Shown in pieces: positions 36,542-45,835 of a stretch of DNA of 64,000 nt (positions are counted from its first letter, which is position 1; every line of letters begins with the position of its first letter). The notes beneath the pieces were generated by a model, which had not been told where the DNA came from, ran no database searches, and saw only the letters and a list, made by a program, of their open reading frames with translations. The DNA lies in contig NZ_PXXU01000015.1 of assembly GCF_003011925.2 (NCBI RefSeq), positions 1 through 64,000 on the forward strand, in the 5' to 3' direction. The stretch is from Nitrosomonas supralitoralis. Lineage in GTDB: Bacteria > Pseudomonadota > Gammaproteobacteria > Burkholderiales > Nitrosomonadaceae. A program made the translations under genes and the position numbers.

Positions 36542-37687
36542 ATGAGCGATGATTCCGCCATTCATTGGCAAGAAACGGGTGAAGAAAAAACCGCTCGATG
36601 GCATTCAGAGAAAGGATTGCCAGCGCCCAAACGAGTACAGGTCATCGATGATCGCATGCCAGCCGATACCGCTTACCGGCTGGCATGCGAAGGCATTGCG
36701 TTGCTCTGGCGCGGCGATTTCCAGAATGCGCGCCAACTGCTGCAAGCAATGGCACGCCGAACGGATAAAATAAAACCGAAGAAACCAAAACAGCCGGACT
36801 TATCATCTGCCGAAGCATTCCACCAACATCGTCTGACGCAATCTCAACGCGCCCGTACTCTGGAAAAACTATTGCTTCCTTTTAACGCCGACCACAGCAT
36901 TCCGTTGCGCCGCGCACCCGACACGCGAGCGGCTTGTTTGGAAGCATATGGGCCGTGCACTGAGCCCTACATCGCCTCTCTGCGTGGACTGCAAGGATTA
37001 ATCGGGGCACACGAATGGCGCAAAAAAGGAATTGAGATTCCGGTATTGGATCTCGTGATTCATCCACATTACGGAGTTTTTGCACCGATCCGCAACGAGT
37101 ATGTACAATTGATTGTACAAGCGCCGCTTCCCAAACTACTAGCAACAGAATCAACTGCATTCGACATTGGTACCGGAACGGGTGTATTGGCCGCAACTCT
37201 GGCGTTACGTGGTGTTCGGCATATCATCGCGACTGATCAGGATCCACGCGCAATGAACTGTGCACGTGACAATTTGAAACGCCTGAATTTGCTAAACCAG
37301 GTTGAATTAGTGCAAACAGATCTTTTTCCGCAAGGCGGCGCGGCACTGATCGTATGCAATCCACCGTGGATTCCAGCACGCCCCAGCTCACCACTGGAGC
37401 ATGCAATCTTCGACCCGGGAAGCCGCATGCTTCATGGCTTTCTACATGGACTCAGCGCGCATTTGCTACCCGGCGGCGAGGGCTGGCTGATCCTTTCTGA
37501 CTTTGCCGAACATTTGGGATTGCGCACGCGCGACGAATTACTCGCTGCCATTGATGCGGCAGATTTGAAAGTATTGGATCGAACGGATATCAAACCGCAC
37601 CATCCTCGTGTTTCGGATACTAGCGACCCACTGCACAAAGCTCGTGCCGCGGAGCTTACTTCACTGTGGCGCTTGGCAGTCCAGTAA
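36542..37687 (+). CDS. Class I SAM-dependent methyltransferase (HemK/RsmC-like)
   Basis: 381 aa from ATG 36542 (MSDDSAIHWQETGEEKTARWH); ATG 36500 gives a hydrophobic extension I think is not natural. It has an N-terminal family-specific region, then a Rossmann methyltransferase domain with FDIGTGTGVLAATLAL (about 215-230), ATDQDPRAMNCARDN and the substrate-amine motif NPPWIPARP near 280. The NPPW motif suggests N-methylation of a protein glutamine or nucleic-acid base. The substrate is unknown. Confidence 0.82.
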   Translation: MSDDSAIHWQETGEEKTARWHSEKGLPAPKRVQVIDDRMPADTAYRLACEGIALLWRGDFQNARQLLQAMARRTDKIKPKKPKQPDLSSAEAFHQHRLTQSQRARTLEKLLLPFNADHSIPLRRAPDTRAACLEAYGPCTEPYIASLRGLQGLIGAHEWRKKGIEIPVLDLVIHPHYGVFAPIRNEYVQLIVQAPLPKLLATESTAFDIGTGTGVLAATLALRGVRHIIATDQDPRAMNCARDNLKRLNLLNQVELVQTDLFPQGGAALIVCNPPWIPARPSSPLEHAIFDPGSRMLHGFLHGLSAHLLPGGEGWLILSDFAEHLGLRTRDELLAAIDAADLKVLDRTDIKPHHPRVSDTSDPLHKARAAELTSLWRLAVQ

Positions 37688-37711
37688 TCGGAATAGTGCT
37701 TCAACCTATCC

Positions 37712-38041
37712 TTACAACTCCGTATATTTCTTGGCGCTGCCTCTGGATTTATCTGCCGGATATTTCTGTGCGTTTTGCTTGATTTTTTCCAATACGATTT
37801 GTTTCACATCCAGATCGTATTTTTCAGCCAGCAGCAAAGCAAACGCGATAACGTCGGCAAGCTCTTCCTTCACCTTATTGATATCCGCTTGTTCAGAGGA
37901 TTTCCATAGAAAGGCTTCGAGCAGCTCTCCGGCTTCGATATTTAATGCCAGCGCAAGATCTTTGGCAGTATGAAATTGCGCCCAATCCCGTTCATCACGG
38001 AATTTAATGAGCGCCTGGATAATTTCTTTAATATCGTTCAC
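37712..38041 (-). CDS. MazG-like nucleotide pyrophosphohydrolase
   Basis: 109-aa all-helical protein of the MazG/RS21-C6 superfamily, which hydrolyses (d)NTPs to monophosphates. It shows the Mg-binding motif EAGELLEAFLWK (ExxE) followed by VKEELADVIAFALLLAEKYD (ExxD). The length fits a stand-alone house-cleaning enzyme such as a dCTP pyrophosphatase. It is convergent with the methyltransferase gene. Confidence 0.88.
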   Translation of the reverse strand: MNDIKEIIQALIKFRDERDWAQFHTAKDLALALNIEAGELLEAFLWKSSEQADINKVKEELADVIAFALLLAEKYDLDVKQIVLEKIKQNAQKYPADKSRGSAKKYTEL

Positions 38042-38097
38042 ATGAAAAGAATTCTATTTGAAATAACAAATCGCCGTGTGACAAGTCAATCGACAGC

Positions 38098-39699
38098 TCA
38101 ACCGATTTGGATAAATCTGGCTGTGGAAGGAACGCCCGATGCATTCCAGACAAATAGTAAATAATGCCCCGGAGGCGCTAAATTGGGTGATGCCGGTGAC
38201 TGCACTGTTACTATATTACCCTCCGCCAAAAACGGCAAATCAAAGAAACGTGTTTCTTGGTTAAATGCATGCGTAGCAGCACCAACGCGCACCAATGTAA
38301 CTCTTGCAATACTTTCGCTTGCTTCGATTGAAAATTGCTGATCCCAGCTTATCGGTGTCGCGGGTGCATCATTAATATCCGGGCGAGGAGCAAGCTCACC
38401 ACTTCCATCCGTCTTGAATAAGTATGGTGGGTAATAAATTTCGCCGTTGAGTTGTGTTAGAGGACCTGCCGCACCGCCACCACCTGTAATTACTGTTCCA
38501 TCTGGAAGCAGAAGAGAAGCTGAGTGATACAAACGCGCCGTGGCTGCGCTTGCTGTCGCTTTCCATGTGTTTGTAACAGGATTCCATAATTCCGTATCCA
38601 GCGCTGCGCCCGCCAAATCGTTACCTGTCGATGAACCGCCATTGACCCAAACGTGACCATTCGCCAGCACGGTTGCTGTGCCATACAAGCGGTCTTTTGC
38701 TAAGAAACCAGCGCCAGAAACAATAGGTTTTACAGGATTATTGAGATCAACAACAATAGCTTTACGATCCTTACGGATTGTAAGGATCTTTCCAGGTGCA
38801 AACATTACACTTGACAGGCTTGCTTTACTTGCTTGAATCTTATTAGTGTATTTCGAAAGCACGCCATCGCCTGATGTGTTCAAGTTATACATGTTTCCAT
38901 TATGCGCAAGAATAAACAAATCCCCCTGAGGATTTACCCAGGCCCTCGGATAGAACCAAGAGGAAGCGCCCAGCGCTCCATAAGCATAATCGCTGGTTGC
39001 TGAGGTGAGTGTACGCCAGTTACCATCAGTTGCCCGTACTTCCGGTGTAGATGAATAAGTGGCTTCCGTCGCAGGAGCCGTTTTTGATCCTTTAAAGAGC
39101 CTGTCGTTGCGTCCACCCAGCACAATGTGCTCTCCATTAGGAAGTGTTACTGCAGTTGCATACCACCGCTTAAATGCCATACTCTGGGTTTGACGCACTA
39201 GCGTGTCAGTGCTTGGATCAAAAATATTGACGTCATTAACCGCATAGTTTCGGATATTATTAACCCGCCCATCACCTCCGATAATTAACGCTTCGCCTGT
39301 TCCAGGTATATGTGCCTGACCTGCACAAAAAATATCAGTCTCGGTAGTATTGGGTAACACATCAAATGCATCAATCCCTGTCCCCATTGACGGATCCCAA
39401 ATCGCAAAATACATCTTGGCACCCTGTACGCCACTGGGATTCGTACCGTAAGCAAATACCCTTCCATCCGGCATAAGCATCATGGCTATAGGAATAATCG
39501 GCCAGTTATGTAAGGGGCCGAATTCGCCCTTTATATGCGCTTCAGGTCCGGCCGCCATAGCAATGGATGCGCCTCTGAAGCTCAACGCCAGCAAAACCAC
39601 GCTGAAAAGACAAAAAAATATAAAGTACCGACCTCGCTGGGCAACCGACAAACCCCTAACTGTCATCATCATGTCCCTTTTCACTCTTGAATTCATCAT
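38098..39699 (-). CDS. Secreted galactose oxidase-like copper radical oxidase (DUF1929)
   Basis: 533 aa with an N-terminal signal or anchor (YFIFFCLFSVVLLALSFRGASIAMAAG), a kelch-type beta-propeller and a C-terminal DUF1929 immunoglobulin-like domain. All four copper ligands and the cofactor of galactose/glyoxal oxidases can be placed: Cys125 (DIFCAGQAH) and Tyr180 (KRWYATAV) for the thioether-linked radical pair, Tyr391-His392 (ARLYHSASLLLPDG) and His477 (ATHAFNQ). It probably oxidises an alcohol or aldehyde to produce H2O2 outside the cytoplasm. The substrate is unknown. Confidence 0.85.
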   Translation of the reverse strand: MMNSRVKRDMMMTVRGLSVAQRGRYFIFFCLFSVVLLALSFRGASIAMAAGPEAHIKGEFGPLHNWPIIPIAMMLMPDGRVFAYGTNPSGVQGAKMYFAIWDPSMGTGIDAFDVLPNTTETDIFCAGQAHIPGTGEALIIGGDGRVNNIRNYAVNDVNIFDPSTDTLVRQTQSMAFKRWYATAVTLPNGEHIVLGGRNDRLFKGSKTAPATEATYSSTPEVRATDGNWRTLTSATSDYAYGALGASSWFYPRAWVNPQGDLFILAHNGNMYNLNTSGDGVLSKYTNKIQASKASLSSVMFAPGKILTIRKDRKAIVVDLNNPVKPIVSGAGFLAKDRLYGTATVLANGHVWVNGGSSTGNDLAGAALDTELWNPVTNTWKATASAATARLYHSASLLLPDGTVITGGGGAAGPLTQLNGEIYYPPYLFKTDGSGELAPRPDINDAPATPISWDQQFSIEASESIARVTLVRVGAATHAFNQETRFFDLPFLAEGNIVTVQSPASPNLAPPGHYLLFVWNASGVPSTARFIQIG

Positions 39700-40029
39700 T
39701 ATCCATCCAGCACAAGCAAATAAACGATCAGAGTATGCTTATCTTGTTAATTCGATCAGCGCAATCTAAAAATCGTGAATTGCAGTACATAGTGCATAAA
39801 ATTTTTTGGATATGATAGAGAAAGTTGTCACCGATTAGGTAGGAGAATTGTCCTGTTTTGCGTCAATACAGGGTCGTAGAAGTCGATTGAGCGGTATTTA
39901 TAAGTACAGCATTCAAAAAACTAAATATTCACAATTCGTAGAACAGCTTATTCGAGACAATCGATACAAAGCAAAAATATAAAACCCTGTAAAATAATAG
40001 AACAAATACCATTCAACGAGAGGCCACCT
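39700..40029. other. Intergenic region, no gene seen
   Basis: AT-rich spacer between the divergent oxidase gene and the small exported protein. It probably holds both promoters; I could not assign boxes with confidence. Confidence 0.5.
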
Positions 40030-40422
40030 ATGCAAAAACAAATCGCAGCTTTCATTATTTTTATGCTGGCATCTCTGCCAGGATATGCCCAACAACCGAA
40101 TTTCACTCCGGAGCAAATGCAGCAATTAATGCAACAGGCACAACAAATGGAGGAATGTATGTCTGGGATCGATGAAAAAGCCATGGAAGCATTAGGAAAA
40201 AAATCGCAAGCCATGGAAGCAGAAATAAAATCCCTGTGCCAAGCAAATAAACGCAGCCAGGCACAAAGCACCGCCATCCAATTCGGGCTTTCCATGTCTC
40301 AGGATGAAAATATCAGAATAGCCAAAGAATGCGGCGAGATGGCAATGGGTATGCTGCCGAAAATGGATTATCCAACCAGCGAAAAGGATCTTAAAGGGCG
40401 CCATATTTGTGACTCTTATTGA
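40030..40422 (+). CDS. Small exported hypothetical protein, Gln/Met-rich
   Basis: 130 aa with a signal peptide (AAFIIFMLASLPGYAQQ), then FTPEQMQQLMQQAQQMEECM and a helical region. There are four cysteines after the signal (ECM, LCQ, ECG, ICDSY) that could form two disulfides. It resembles a group of uncharacterised periplasmic helical proteins and has many Met residues, perhaps relevant to copper. A GAGAGG ribosome site is present, and a hairpin terminator follows at 40431-40452. The function is unknown. Confidence 0.65.
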   Translation: MQKQIAAFIIFMLASLPGYAQQPNFTPEQMQQLMQQAQQMEECMSGIDEKAMEALGKKSQAMEAEIKSLCQANKRSQAQSTAIQFGLSMSQDENIRIAKECGEMAMGMLPKMDYPTSEKDLKGRHICDSY

Positions 40423-40430
40423 TTACGGAC

Positions 40431-40457
40431 GGGGCAAGATAAAAACTGCCCCTTCTT
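40431..40457 (+). terminator. Rho-independent-type terminator after the small exported protein
   Basis: GGGGCA (40431-40436) pairs with TGCCCC (40447-40452) around a 10-base A-rich loop, followed by TTCTT. It lies 9 bases after the stop codon. Confidence 0.55.
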
Positions 40458-40497
40458 ACACGCTCTTTCTCCGCGCAATACAAGCCGAAAATCATAA

Positions 40498-40746
40498 TCA
40501 GTGATTTCGAGGCTGGGCAATGAACAAATCATTGTTGATCACTTTATAGACGATTCAATGTTCATCATTAATACGTCTTGACCAATAACCCGATAAACTG
40601 TGCTTCAGTGGCCCTGGTTTGCCAATCCCCTCGAAAGGGCTTTTTGAATAGCCTTTATCAGACTATTAATTCTTTTTACCAAAGGCTTCTCAGTTTTTTG
40701 CCAATAAAGATATCCTCTCAAGCATGGAGAGAAAAAACAGATTCAT
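40498..40746 (-). pseudogene. yoeB: Decayed YoeB-type toxin gene
   Basis: Minus-strand reading gives [23 protein letters not shown], then in a shifted frame [25 protein letters not shown], a stop where YoeB has Arg, and IVYKVINNDLFIAQPRNH. The order matches YoeB mRNA-interferase from end to end with at least two frame changes and one nonsense codon, so it is dead. Confidence 0.75.
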
Positions 40747-40750
40747 TCGG

Positions 40751-40862
40751 TCAATTGCCGCGTACAACACCTTTTCCAGATTCTAATTCGGCGATAGATT
40801 CCAATACCCAACGTGCATTTGCAGGTAAGCGAAGCAAATATGTAATTAATTGGATCCATAGA
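40751..40862 (-). pseudogene. yefM: Truncated YefM/Phd-type antitoxin remnant
   Basis: The C-terminal part reads TYLLRLPANARWVLESIAELESGKGVVRGN then stops at 40751, matching the YefM ending (YLLRSPANA...LE.GKG). The N-terminal DNA-binding half is missing, cut off where the DUF4276 gene ends (40865). The remnant sits just before the yoeB remnant, as in an intact yefM-yoeB pair. Confidence 0.7.
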
Positions 40863-40864
40863 GG

Positions 40865-41557
40865 CTATGCTGACCGGCGTTCTAATCGTTCTAACCACTT
40901 ACGAAAAAGTGGGCATTCTTGACGGACTGCATCAAGTCCAATTTCAAGGATAGCTAAGGTTCCCATTAGCGGTTTCTCATAGTTTGGAACCAAACTTATA
41001 ATTCGTTTAGACGGCGCTGTTTGCGGAGAATCATTGATTTCTTCTGGGGTTGTAAACTGGTCACGGATAGCCTGAAATTTTGATGACAACTCTGGCTTAC
41101 CAATACCTGATCCAAGTTTATCGGTATCACTGAATAATAGTCCCTCAAATTCATACATCATAACGTAAGGTAAAAAACGATTTCTCTCGAATCCATTACC
41201 CATCTCGTTGCAAATATCTGCTAACAATGCGCGCTCGACTGAAATTGCCTTTTCAGGAAAAGCCAGCTGAGCCGCCTCAGCCCGTCTCGGCCAAGCCTTT
41301 TCGCCAGTTTGAGGAAGTGCATAAAAATCCATCATCGTCGAAGAAAGACATTCTGTATCCTCTTTCAAATGTCTTAGAATATCCTTACGTACCGAGCTCC
41401 ATGCTCGAACACCGCCTCGGCGATCACGCTGGCGTGCATTGCCAACCAGCCGTGCACTCACTTTCGTATACCCATATTTATAAAGGTGTGGTGCCAATAT
41501 CTCATTCACAAAGGTCTCCTCTGTTTCACCCTCAACATGAATCAGCAATCTAGACAT
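40865..41557 (-). CDS. DUF4276 family (Toprim-like) protein
   Basis: 230 aa from ATG 41557 (MSRLLIHVEGETEETFVNEIL). This start is chosen because it lies 4 bases after the ATPase stop and begins at the family's first strand; the frame extends to 41680. The N-terminal motif VEGETEETFV with paired Glu is the Toprim-like metal site, and the C-terminal part (FLPYVMMYEFEGLLFSD) is the typical DUF4276 signature. Toprim proteins paired with a RecF/OLD-type ATPase form several anti-phage systems, such as OLD and PARIS. The effector role here is inferred. Confidence 0.8.
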   Translation of the reverse strand: MSRLLIHVEGETEETFVNEILAPHLYKYGYTKVSARLVGNARQRDRRGGVRAWSSVRKDILRHLKEDTECLSSTMMDFYALPQTGEKAWPRRAEAAQLAFPEKAISVERALLADICNEMGNGFERNRFLPYVMMYEFEGLLFSDTDKLGSGIGKPELSSKFQAIRDQFTTPEEINDSPQTAPSKRIISLVPNYEKPLMGTLAILEIGLDAVRQECPLFRKWLERLERRSA

Positions 41558-41561
41558 GGAT

Positions 41562-42665
41562 TCACTCAGCTCCAGGGCGACCACCCAGTTCATTTTTTTC
41601 CCAGAGCTGACCCAGACTGTAATCTTGCAACCACCCGTCCAGTTTAACTGGATCAAGTCGAGTGAACTGAGTTCCCCCATCCACCCGATCTGCCACTAAT
41701 ACATCTTCTGGTTGAAAGTGATCCAACAAGATCGAAGATTGTGTGGATATAATCACTTGTATATTAACTGAAGCCTGCCTAATGAGTGATGTCAGCAAAG
41801 TAATGGCATAAGGATGCAGTCCGAGTTCAGGTTCATCAACCAAAATCACCGATGGTTGATAATGTATAGGTTGAAGAAATAAAGTAGCCAAAGCAATAAA
41901 GCGCAACGTTCCATCAGAAAGTGCAGATGCATCAAAATAAGCCTCTGAGCCTTTGTGTTTCCACTCCAATCTAATTTTTTCCGAATTCAATTGTTGCGGC
42001 TCCAATTGAAAATCATCGAAGAATGGTGCTACTCGCTGTACGGTACGACGAATAAGACTATAAGAAGTGTTGTGCTTTTCGCGCAAAAAGTAGAGAAATG
42101 CAGCCAAGTTTGAACCATCCGGACGTAGATAGCGATTGTCATTGATATCCATCGTCTTCTTCATCGGTGAGCTAGAACTTGTGTCGTGAAAATGGTAAAG
42201 CCGCCATCGATCAAGATGCTCGCGCACATAGTTAGCGACTTTTTTAGAGCTTGGCGCGCTGATACTGGCCTCTTTGCCAATACGCGCAATACCTTCTTTG
42301 TATGGTTCCGAATAATTTCTCTTGTCCCAAAAATAAACCCACTCGGATTCTGGAACTAGCTCGTCAGCATCGGTAGGCTGAAGATTAATTCTGTACTGGT
42401 TCCTCTCATCCTCAAACTTAATATGTATTTGCAAATTATTGGTTATCTTGGTACCAAAATGCAATACCTTGTCGGCCCCGCCAGCCTTGATCACATAATC
42501 TTGCAAATGCCCTTCTCTGATAGAATGTAAAAAAGAAAATACACCAATGAAATTGGATTTCCCTGAGCCATTCGGACCAATAACCACGTTGATAGCTCCC
42601 AGTTTTACCTCAATGGAAGAAATACTCTTGAAACCTTTTATGCTAATGGTGTTAAGTTCTGGCAT
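41562..42665 (-). CDS. AAA ATPase, RecF/SMC-like, of a two-gene defence-type module
   Basis: 367-aa ABC-class ATPase: ISIKGFKSISSIEVKLGAIN, Walker A GPNGSGKSNFIG (about 31-42), a signature-like ALSDGTLRFIALATLF, Walker B VILVDEPELGLHP and a switch His region ISTQSSILLDHF. It has the size and motifs of stand-alone ATPases that partner with Toprim or HNH effectors. It overlaps no other gene; the DUF4276 gene follows after 4 bases, so the pair is an operon. A housekeeping role such as repair cannot be excluded. Confidence 0.85.
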   Translation of the reverse strand: MPELNTISIKGFKSISSIEVKLGAINVVIGPNGSGKSNFIGVFSFLHSIREGHLQDYVIKAGGADKVLHFGTKITNNLQIHIKFEDERNQYRINLQPTDADELVPESEWVYFWDKRNYSEPYKEGIARIGKEASISAPSSKKVANYVREHLDRWRLYHFHDTSSSSPMKKTMDINDNRYLRPDGSNLAAFLYFLREKHNTSYSLIRRTVQRVAPFFDDFQLEPQQLNSEKIRLEWKHKGSEAYFDASALSDGTLRFIALATLFLQPIHYQPSVILVDEPELGLHPYAITLLTSLIRQASVNIQVIISTQSSILLDHFQPEDVLVADRVDGGTQFTRLDPVKLDGWLQDYSLGQLWEKNELGGRPGAE

Positions 42666-42701
42666 GAGTTTCTTTTTTACTTCAATTAAAAATTTGACCC
42701 A

Positions 42702-44366
42702 TTACCGACTAATCGGCTTATACCGTATCCGCTTTGGTTTCGCGCCTTCTTCGCCCAAACGGCTTCTCTTATCGGCTTCATATTCCTGATAGTTGCCGTT
42801 GAAGAAGGTCCACTGCGATTCACCTTCGGCGGCGAGGATATGCGTGGCTATGCGATCGAGGAACCAGCGGTCATGCGAGATGACCAGTACGCAACCGGCG
42901 AATTCCAATAACGCATCTTCCAGTGCGCGCAGCGTTTCCACATCGAGATCATTGGAAGGCTCGTCCAGCAGCAGCACGTTGCCACCTGAAATCAATGTTT
43001 GAGCCAGATGAAGGCGGCCACGTTCGCCGCCGGAGAGTTGACCGATCATTTTCTGCTGATCACCACCCTTAAAGTTAAAACGTCCCAGGTAGGCCCGCGC
43101 CGGCGTCGTGTATTTGCCCACCACCAGCAAATCGTTGCCGCCGGAAATGGCGTCGAATACGGTTTTGTCGTTTTCCAATGAATCGCGGGCTTGATCGACA
43201 TGCGCAATTTGGACCGTGTGGCCGATTTTCACTGCGCCGGAATCCGGTTGTTCCTTGCCGGTAATCAACTTGAACAAAGTAGATTTACCCGCGCCGTTCG
43301 GCCCGATAATGCCGACAATCGCGCCTGGCGGTACTATGAAACTCAGATTGTCGATCAGTAAGCGGTCACCATAGGATTTCGATACGCCGTCAAACTCAAT
43401 GACTTCATTACCCAGACGCTCGCCCACGGGAATGAAAATCTCCTGGGTTTCATTGCGCTTCTGGTATTCCTGCGAATTGAGTTCTTCAAAACGGGCGATA
43501 CGCGCCTTGGATTTCGCCTGCCGTCCTTTCGGGTTTTGGCGCACCCATTCCAGCTCTTTCTTCATCGATTTCATGTGCGCATCGACCTGCTTCTGCTCTT
43601 GCTCGAGACGCGCCTCTTTCTGCTCCAGCCAATTGGAATAATTACCTTTCCACGGAATGCCGTGACCACGGTCGAGCTCAAGAATCCACTCAGCAGCGTT
43701 ATCGAGGAAGTAACGATCGTGTGTCACCGCTACGACCGTGCCGGGAAAACGCACCAGAAACTGCTCCAGCCATTCGACCGATTCCGCATCCAAATGGTTG
43801 GTCGGTTCGTCCAATAACAGCATATCCGGCTTTTCCAACAACAGCTTGCATAACGCCACGCGACGCTTTTCTCCACCGGACAAATTTTTAACCACCGCAT
43901 CCCATGGCGGCAAGCGCAACGCATCGGCGGCAATCTCCATCTGGTGCTCGGTATCGCTGCCAGCCATAGCAATAATCGCTTCCAGACGAGCTTGCTCAGT
44001 GGCCAGTGCATCAAAATCGGCGCCTTCCTCGGCGTAAGCTGCGTACACTTCGTCCAGTTTCTTCTGCGCCTGCATCACTTCGCCCATTGCTTCTTCAACT
44101 TCTTGACGTACGGTATATTCAGGATTCAGTTGAGGTTCTTGCGGCAGATATCCTATGCGGATATCCGGCAGACGCTGTACCTCACCTTCAAATTCCTTAT
44201 CTACATCGGCCATGATACGCAGCACAGTTGACTTTCCAGAGCCGTTCAATCCGAGCAAACCGATTTTTGCACCAGGGAAGAAGCTGAGTGAAATATCTTT
44301 GATAATCTGACGCTTGGGTGGAACCATTTTGCTCACACGGAGCATAGACATTACATATTGGGCCAT
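42702..44366 (-). CDS. ettA: Energy-dependent translational throttle protein EttA (ABC-F)
   Basis: 554-aa ABC-F ATPase that binds the ribosomal E site and gates elongation according to ADP/ATP ratio. Two ABC cassettes: GLNGSGKST with LSGGEKRRVALCKLL and LLLDEPTNHLDAESVEWLE; GPNGAGKST with LSGGERGRLHLAQTL and LLLDEPSNDLDVETL. An arm insert and the basic linker (KARLEQEQKQVDAHMKSMKKELEWVRQNPKGRQ) are typical. It has no membrane segments, and the length matches E. coli EttA. Confidence 0.95.
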   Translation of the reverse strand: MAQYVMSMLRVSKMVPPKRQIIKDISLSFFPGAKIGLLGLNGSGKSTVLRIMADVDKEFEGEVQRLPDIRIGYLPQEPQLNPEYTVRQEVEEAMGEVMQAQKKLDEVYAAYAEEGADFDALATEQARLEAIIAMAGSDTEHQMEIAADALRLPPWDAVVKNLSGGEKRRVALCKLLLEKPDMLLLDEPTNHLDAESVEWLEQFLVRFPGTVVAVTHDRYFLDNAAEWILELDRGHGIPWKGNYSNWLEQKEARLEQEQKQVDAHMKSMKKELEWVRQNPKGRQAKSKARIARFEELNSQEYQKRNETQEIFIPVGERLGNEVIEFDGVSKSYGDRLLIDNLSFIVPPGAIVGIIGPNGAGKSTLFKLITGKEQPDSGAVKIGHTVQIAHVDQARDSLENDKTVFDAISGGNDLLVVGKYTTPARAYLGRFNFKGGDQQKMIGQLSGGERGRLHLAQTLISGGNVLLLDEPSNDLDVETLRALEDALLEFAGCVLVISHDRWFLDRIATHILAAEGESQWTFFNGNYQEYEADKRSRLGEEGAKPKRIRYKPISR

Positions 44367-44494
44367 AGGTTAAATAATCTTATTTGAATGGAAGAAAAAG
44401 TATGAATACTTAAAACGATAATGAAAGAGTGTAACGCACGTGCTTAAGCATTGAAAGCAGAGGCGCAGGATCATCGTTAATCTCCAAAAAATCA

Positions 44495-45229
44495 TCACCA
44501 AAACTTCTCGCCATCCTCCAGATAGCGCCATTGCCCTTCCGGCAAATTGCTTAGTTGGACTTTGCCGATACGCACACGCTTTAAGCCGGTGACTTTTAAA
44601 TTCACCAACTCGCACATACGGCGGATCTGACGCTTTTTTCCTTCGTGCAAGATAAATCGCAATTGATCCCGATTTTGCCAGCTCACTTGCGCCGGTTTTA
44701 GTGCTTGGCCGTCAAGATTCAAGCCGTGATTAAGCAACGCCAGCTTGGCCGGAGGCAAAGCACCTTCAACCCGCACCAGATATTCTTTATCAATGCGAGA
44801 ATTCTCGCCAATCAATTGTTTCGCAATACGGCCATCCTGCGTCAGCACCAGCAAGCCCTGCGAATCGATATCAAGCCGGCCTGCCGGTGCCAGATTTCTC
44901 AAGTGCGCTGGCTGAAAACGTTTAGCTGACTGATGGGAAATAAATTGTTTTTCTGGTTTGATCAGAACAACAGCAGGCTGATAGCCCGGTTCAGGCTGTC
45001 CAGATACATAACCGATAGGTTTATTAAGCAAGATGGTTACCAAATTGCTTTGCTGCGATTGAGCCGCCTTGTTCAATTTGATTTTTTGCGTGGGATAAAT
45101 TTTGGTGCCCAACTCGGAAATCTGTTCCCCATCAACAAACACCCAACCCAGATCAATATAGCGATCCGCTTCACGGCGCGAGCATAAGCCTTGTTCTGAC
45201 ATCAGTTTGGATAAGCGGATTTTTTCCAT
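44495..45229 (-). CDS. rluF: Pseudouridine synthase RluF-like
   Basis: 244 aa. An N-terminal S4 RNA-binding domain ([31 protein letters not shown]) is followed by an RsuA/RluF catalytic domain with the active-site Asp in [17 protein letters not shown] (about 117-133) and the conserved [12 protein letters not shown]. The closest description is RluF, which modifies U2604 of 23S rRNA, but RluB/RluE-like specificity cannot be excluded. It is separated from ettA by about 130 bases and lies on the same strand. Confidence 0.85.
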   Translation of the reverse strand: MEKIRLSKLMSEQGLCSRREADRYIDLGWVFVDGEQISELGTKIYPTQKIKLNKAAQSQQSNLVTILLNKPIGYVSGQPEPGYQPAVVLIKPEKQFISHQSAKRFQPAHLRNLAPAGRLDIDSQGLLVLTQDGRIAKQLIGENSRIDKEYLVRVEGALPPAKLALLNHGLNLDGQALKPAQVSWQNRDQLRFILHEGKKRQIRRMCELVNLKVTGLKRVRIGKVQLSNLPEGQWRYLEDGEKFW

Positions 45230-45337
45230 AAAGAGGTTATAATGTTGGTAGTAAAAAAAATGAATGGAAGGTTAGCGTTGTCCTTATTATAAAGGCAATC
45301 AAGCAATCATTTTTAATCACATTATCAGGAGCGTTTT

Positions 45338-45790
45338 ATGGAAACTACCGCAGCTATACTGGAAAAAGCGCATCAACGCGCCGAGGACATGGAGCTTCCC
45401 TACAAAGGTGCATTACTCCCGATGGAAGCTTATCGAATTTTACAAGAATCTGCTCAAGCACAATTAGTAGATGTGCGCTCTCGCGCTGAACTCGACTTGG
45501 TAGGACGCATTCCCGGTGCGGCAGAAATTGAATTGCGTGCTTATCCAAGTATGCAGCCCAATATGGATTTTCTCGATCGACTCGCGAGCCAAATCAATAA
45601 AACGGCACCGGTGTTCTTCATCTGCCGCAGCGGTTCACGCTCGAATCAGGCCGCCATAATGGCCAGCCAGACTGGTTTTACTGATTGTTATAATGTCCTC
45701 GAAGGTTTTGAGGGCGACCGAGACGAAAACGGTCAGCGAGGCAAGCTGTCCGGCTGGAAAGTAGCTGGATTGCCGTGGGTGCAGAGTTAA
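45338..45790 (+). CDS. Rhodanese-like domain protein
   Basis: A 150-aa single-domain rhodanese: EAYRILQESAQAQLVDVRSRAELDLVGRIPGA at the N-terminal half and the active-site loop VFFICRSGSRSNQAA with the catalytic Cys. The closing segment GDRDENGQRGKLSGWKVAGLPWVQS is typical of small thiosulfate sulfurtransferase-like proteins. It carries sulfane sulfur in an undetermined pathway. CAGGAG lies ahead of ATG 45338. Confidence 0.9.
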   Translation: METTAAILEKAHQRAEDMELPYKGALLPMEAYRILQESAQAQLVDVRSRAELDLVGRIPGAAEIELRAYPSMQPNMDFLDRLASQINKTAPVFFICRSGSRSNQAAIMASQTGFTDCYNVLEGFEGDRDENGQRGKLSGWKVAGLPWVQS

Positions 45791-45809
45791 TTCGATTATT
45801 GCAGGACCG

Positions 45810-45835
45810 ATGCTTCAATAGGGAAGCATTTCATT
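45810..45835 (+). terminator. Hairpin terminator after the rhodanese gene
   Basis: ATGCTTC (45810-45816) pairs with GAAGCAT (45823-45829), 6-base loop, followed by TTCATTTTA. It lies 20 bases after the stop codon. Confidence 0.5.
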
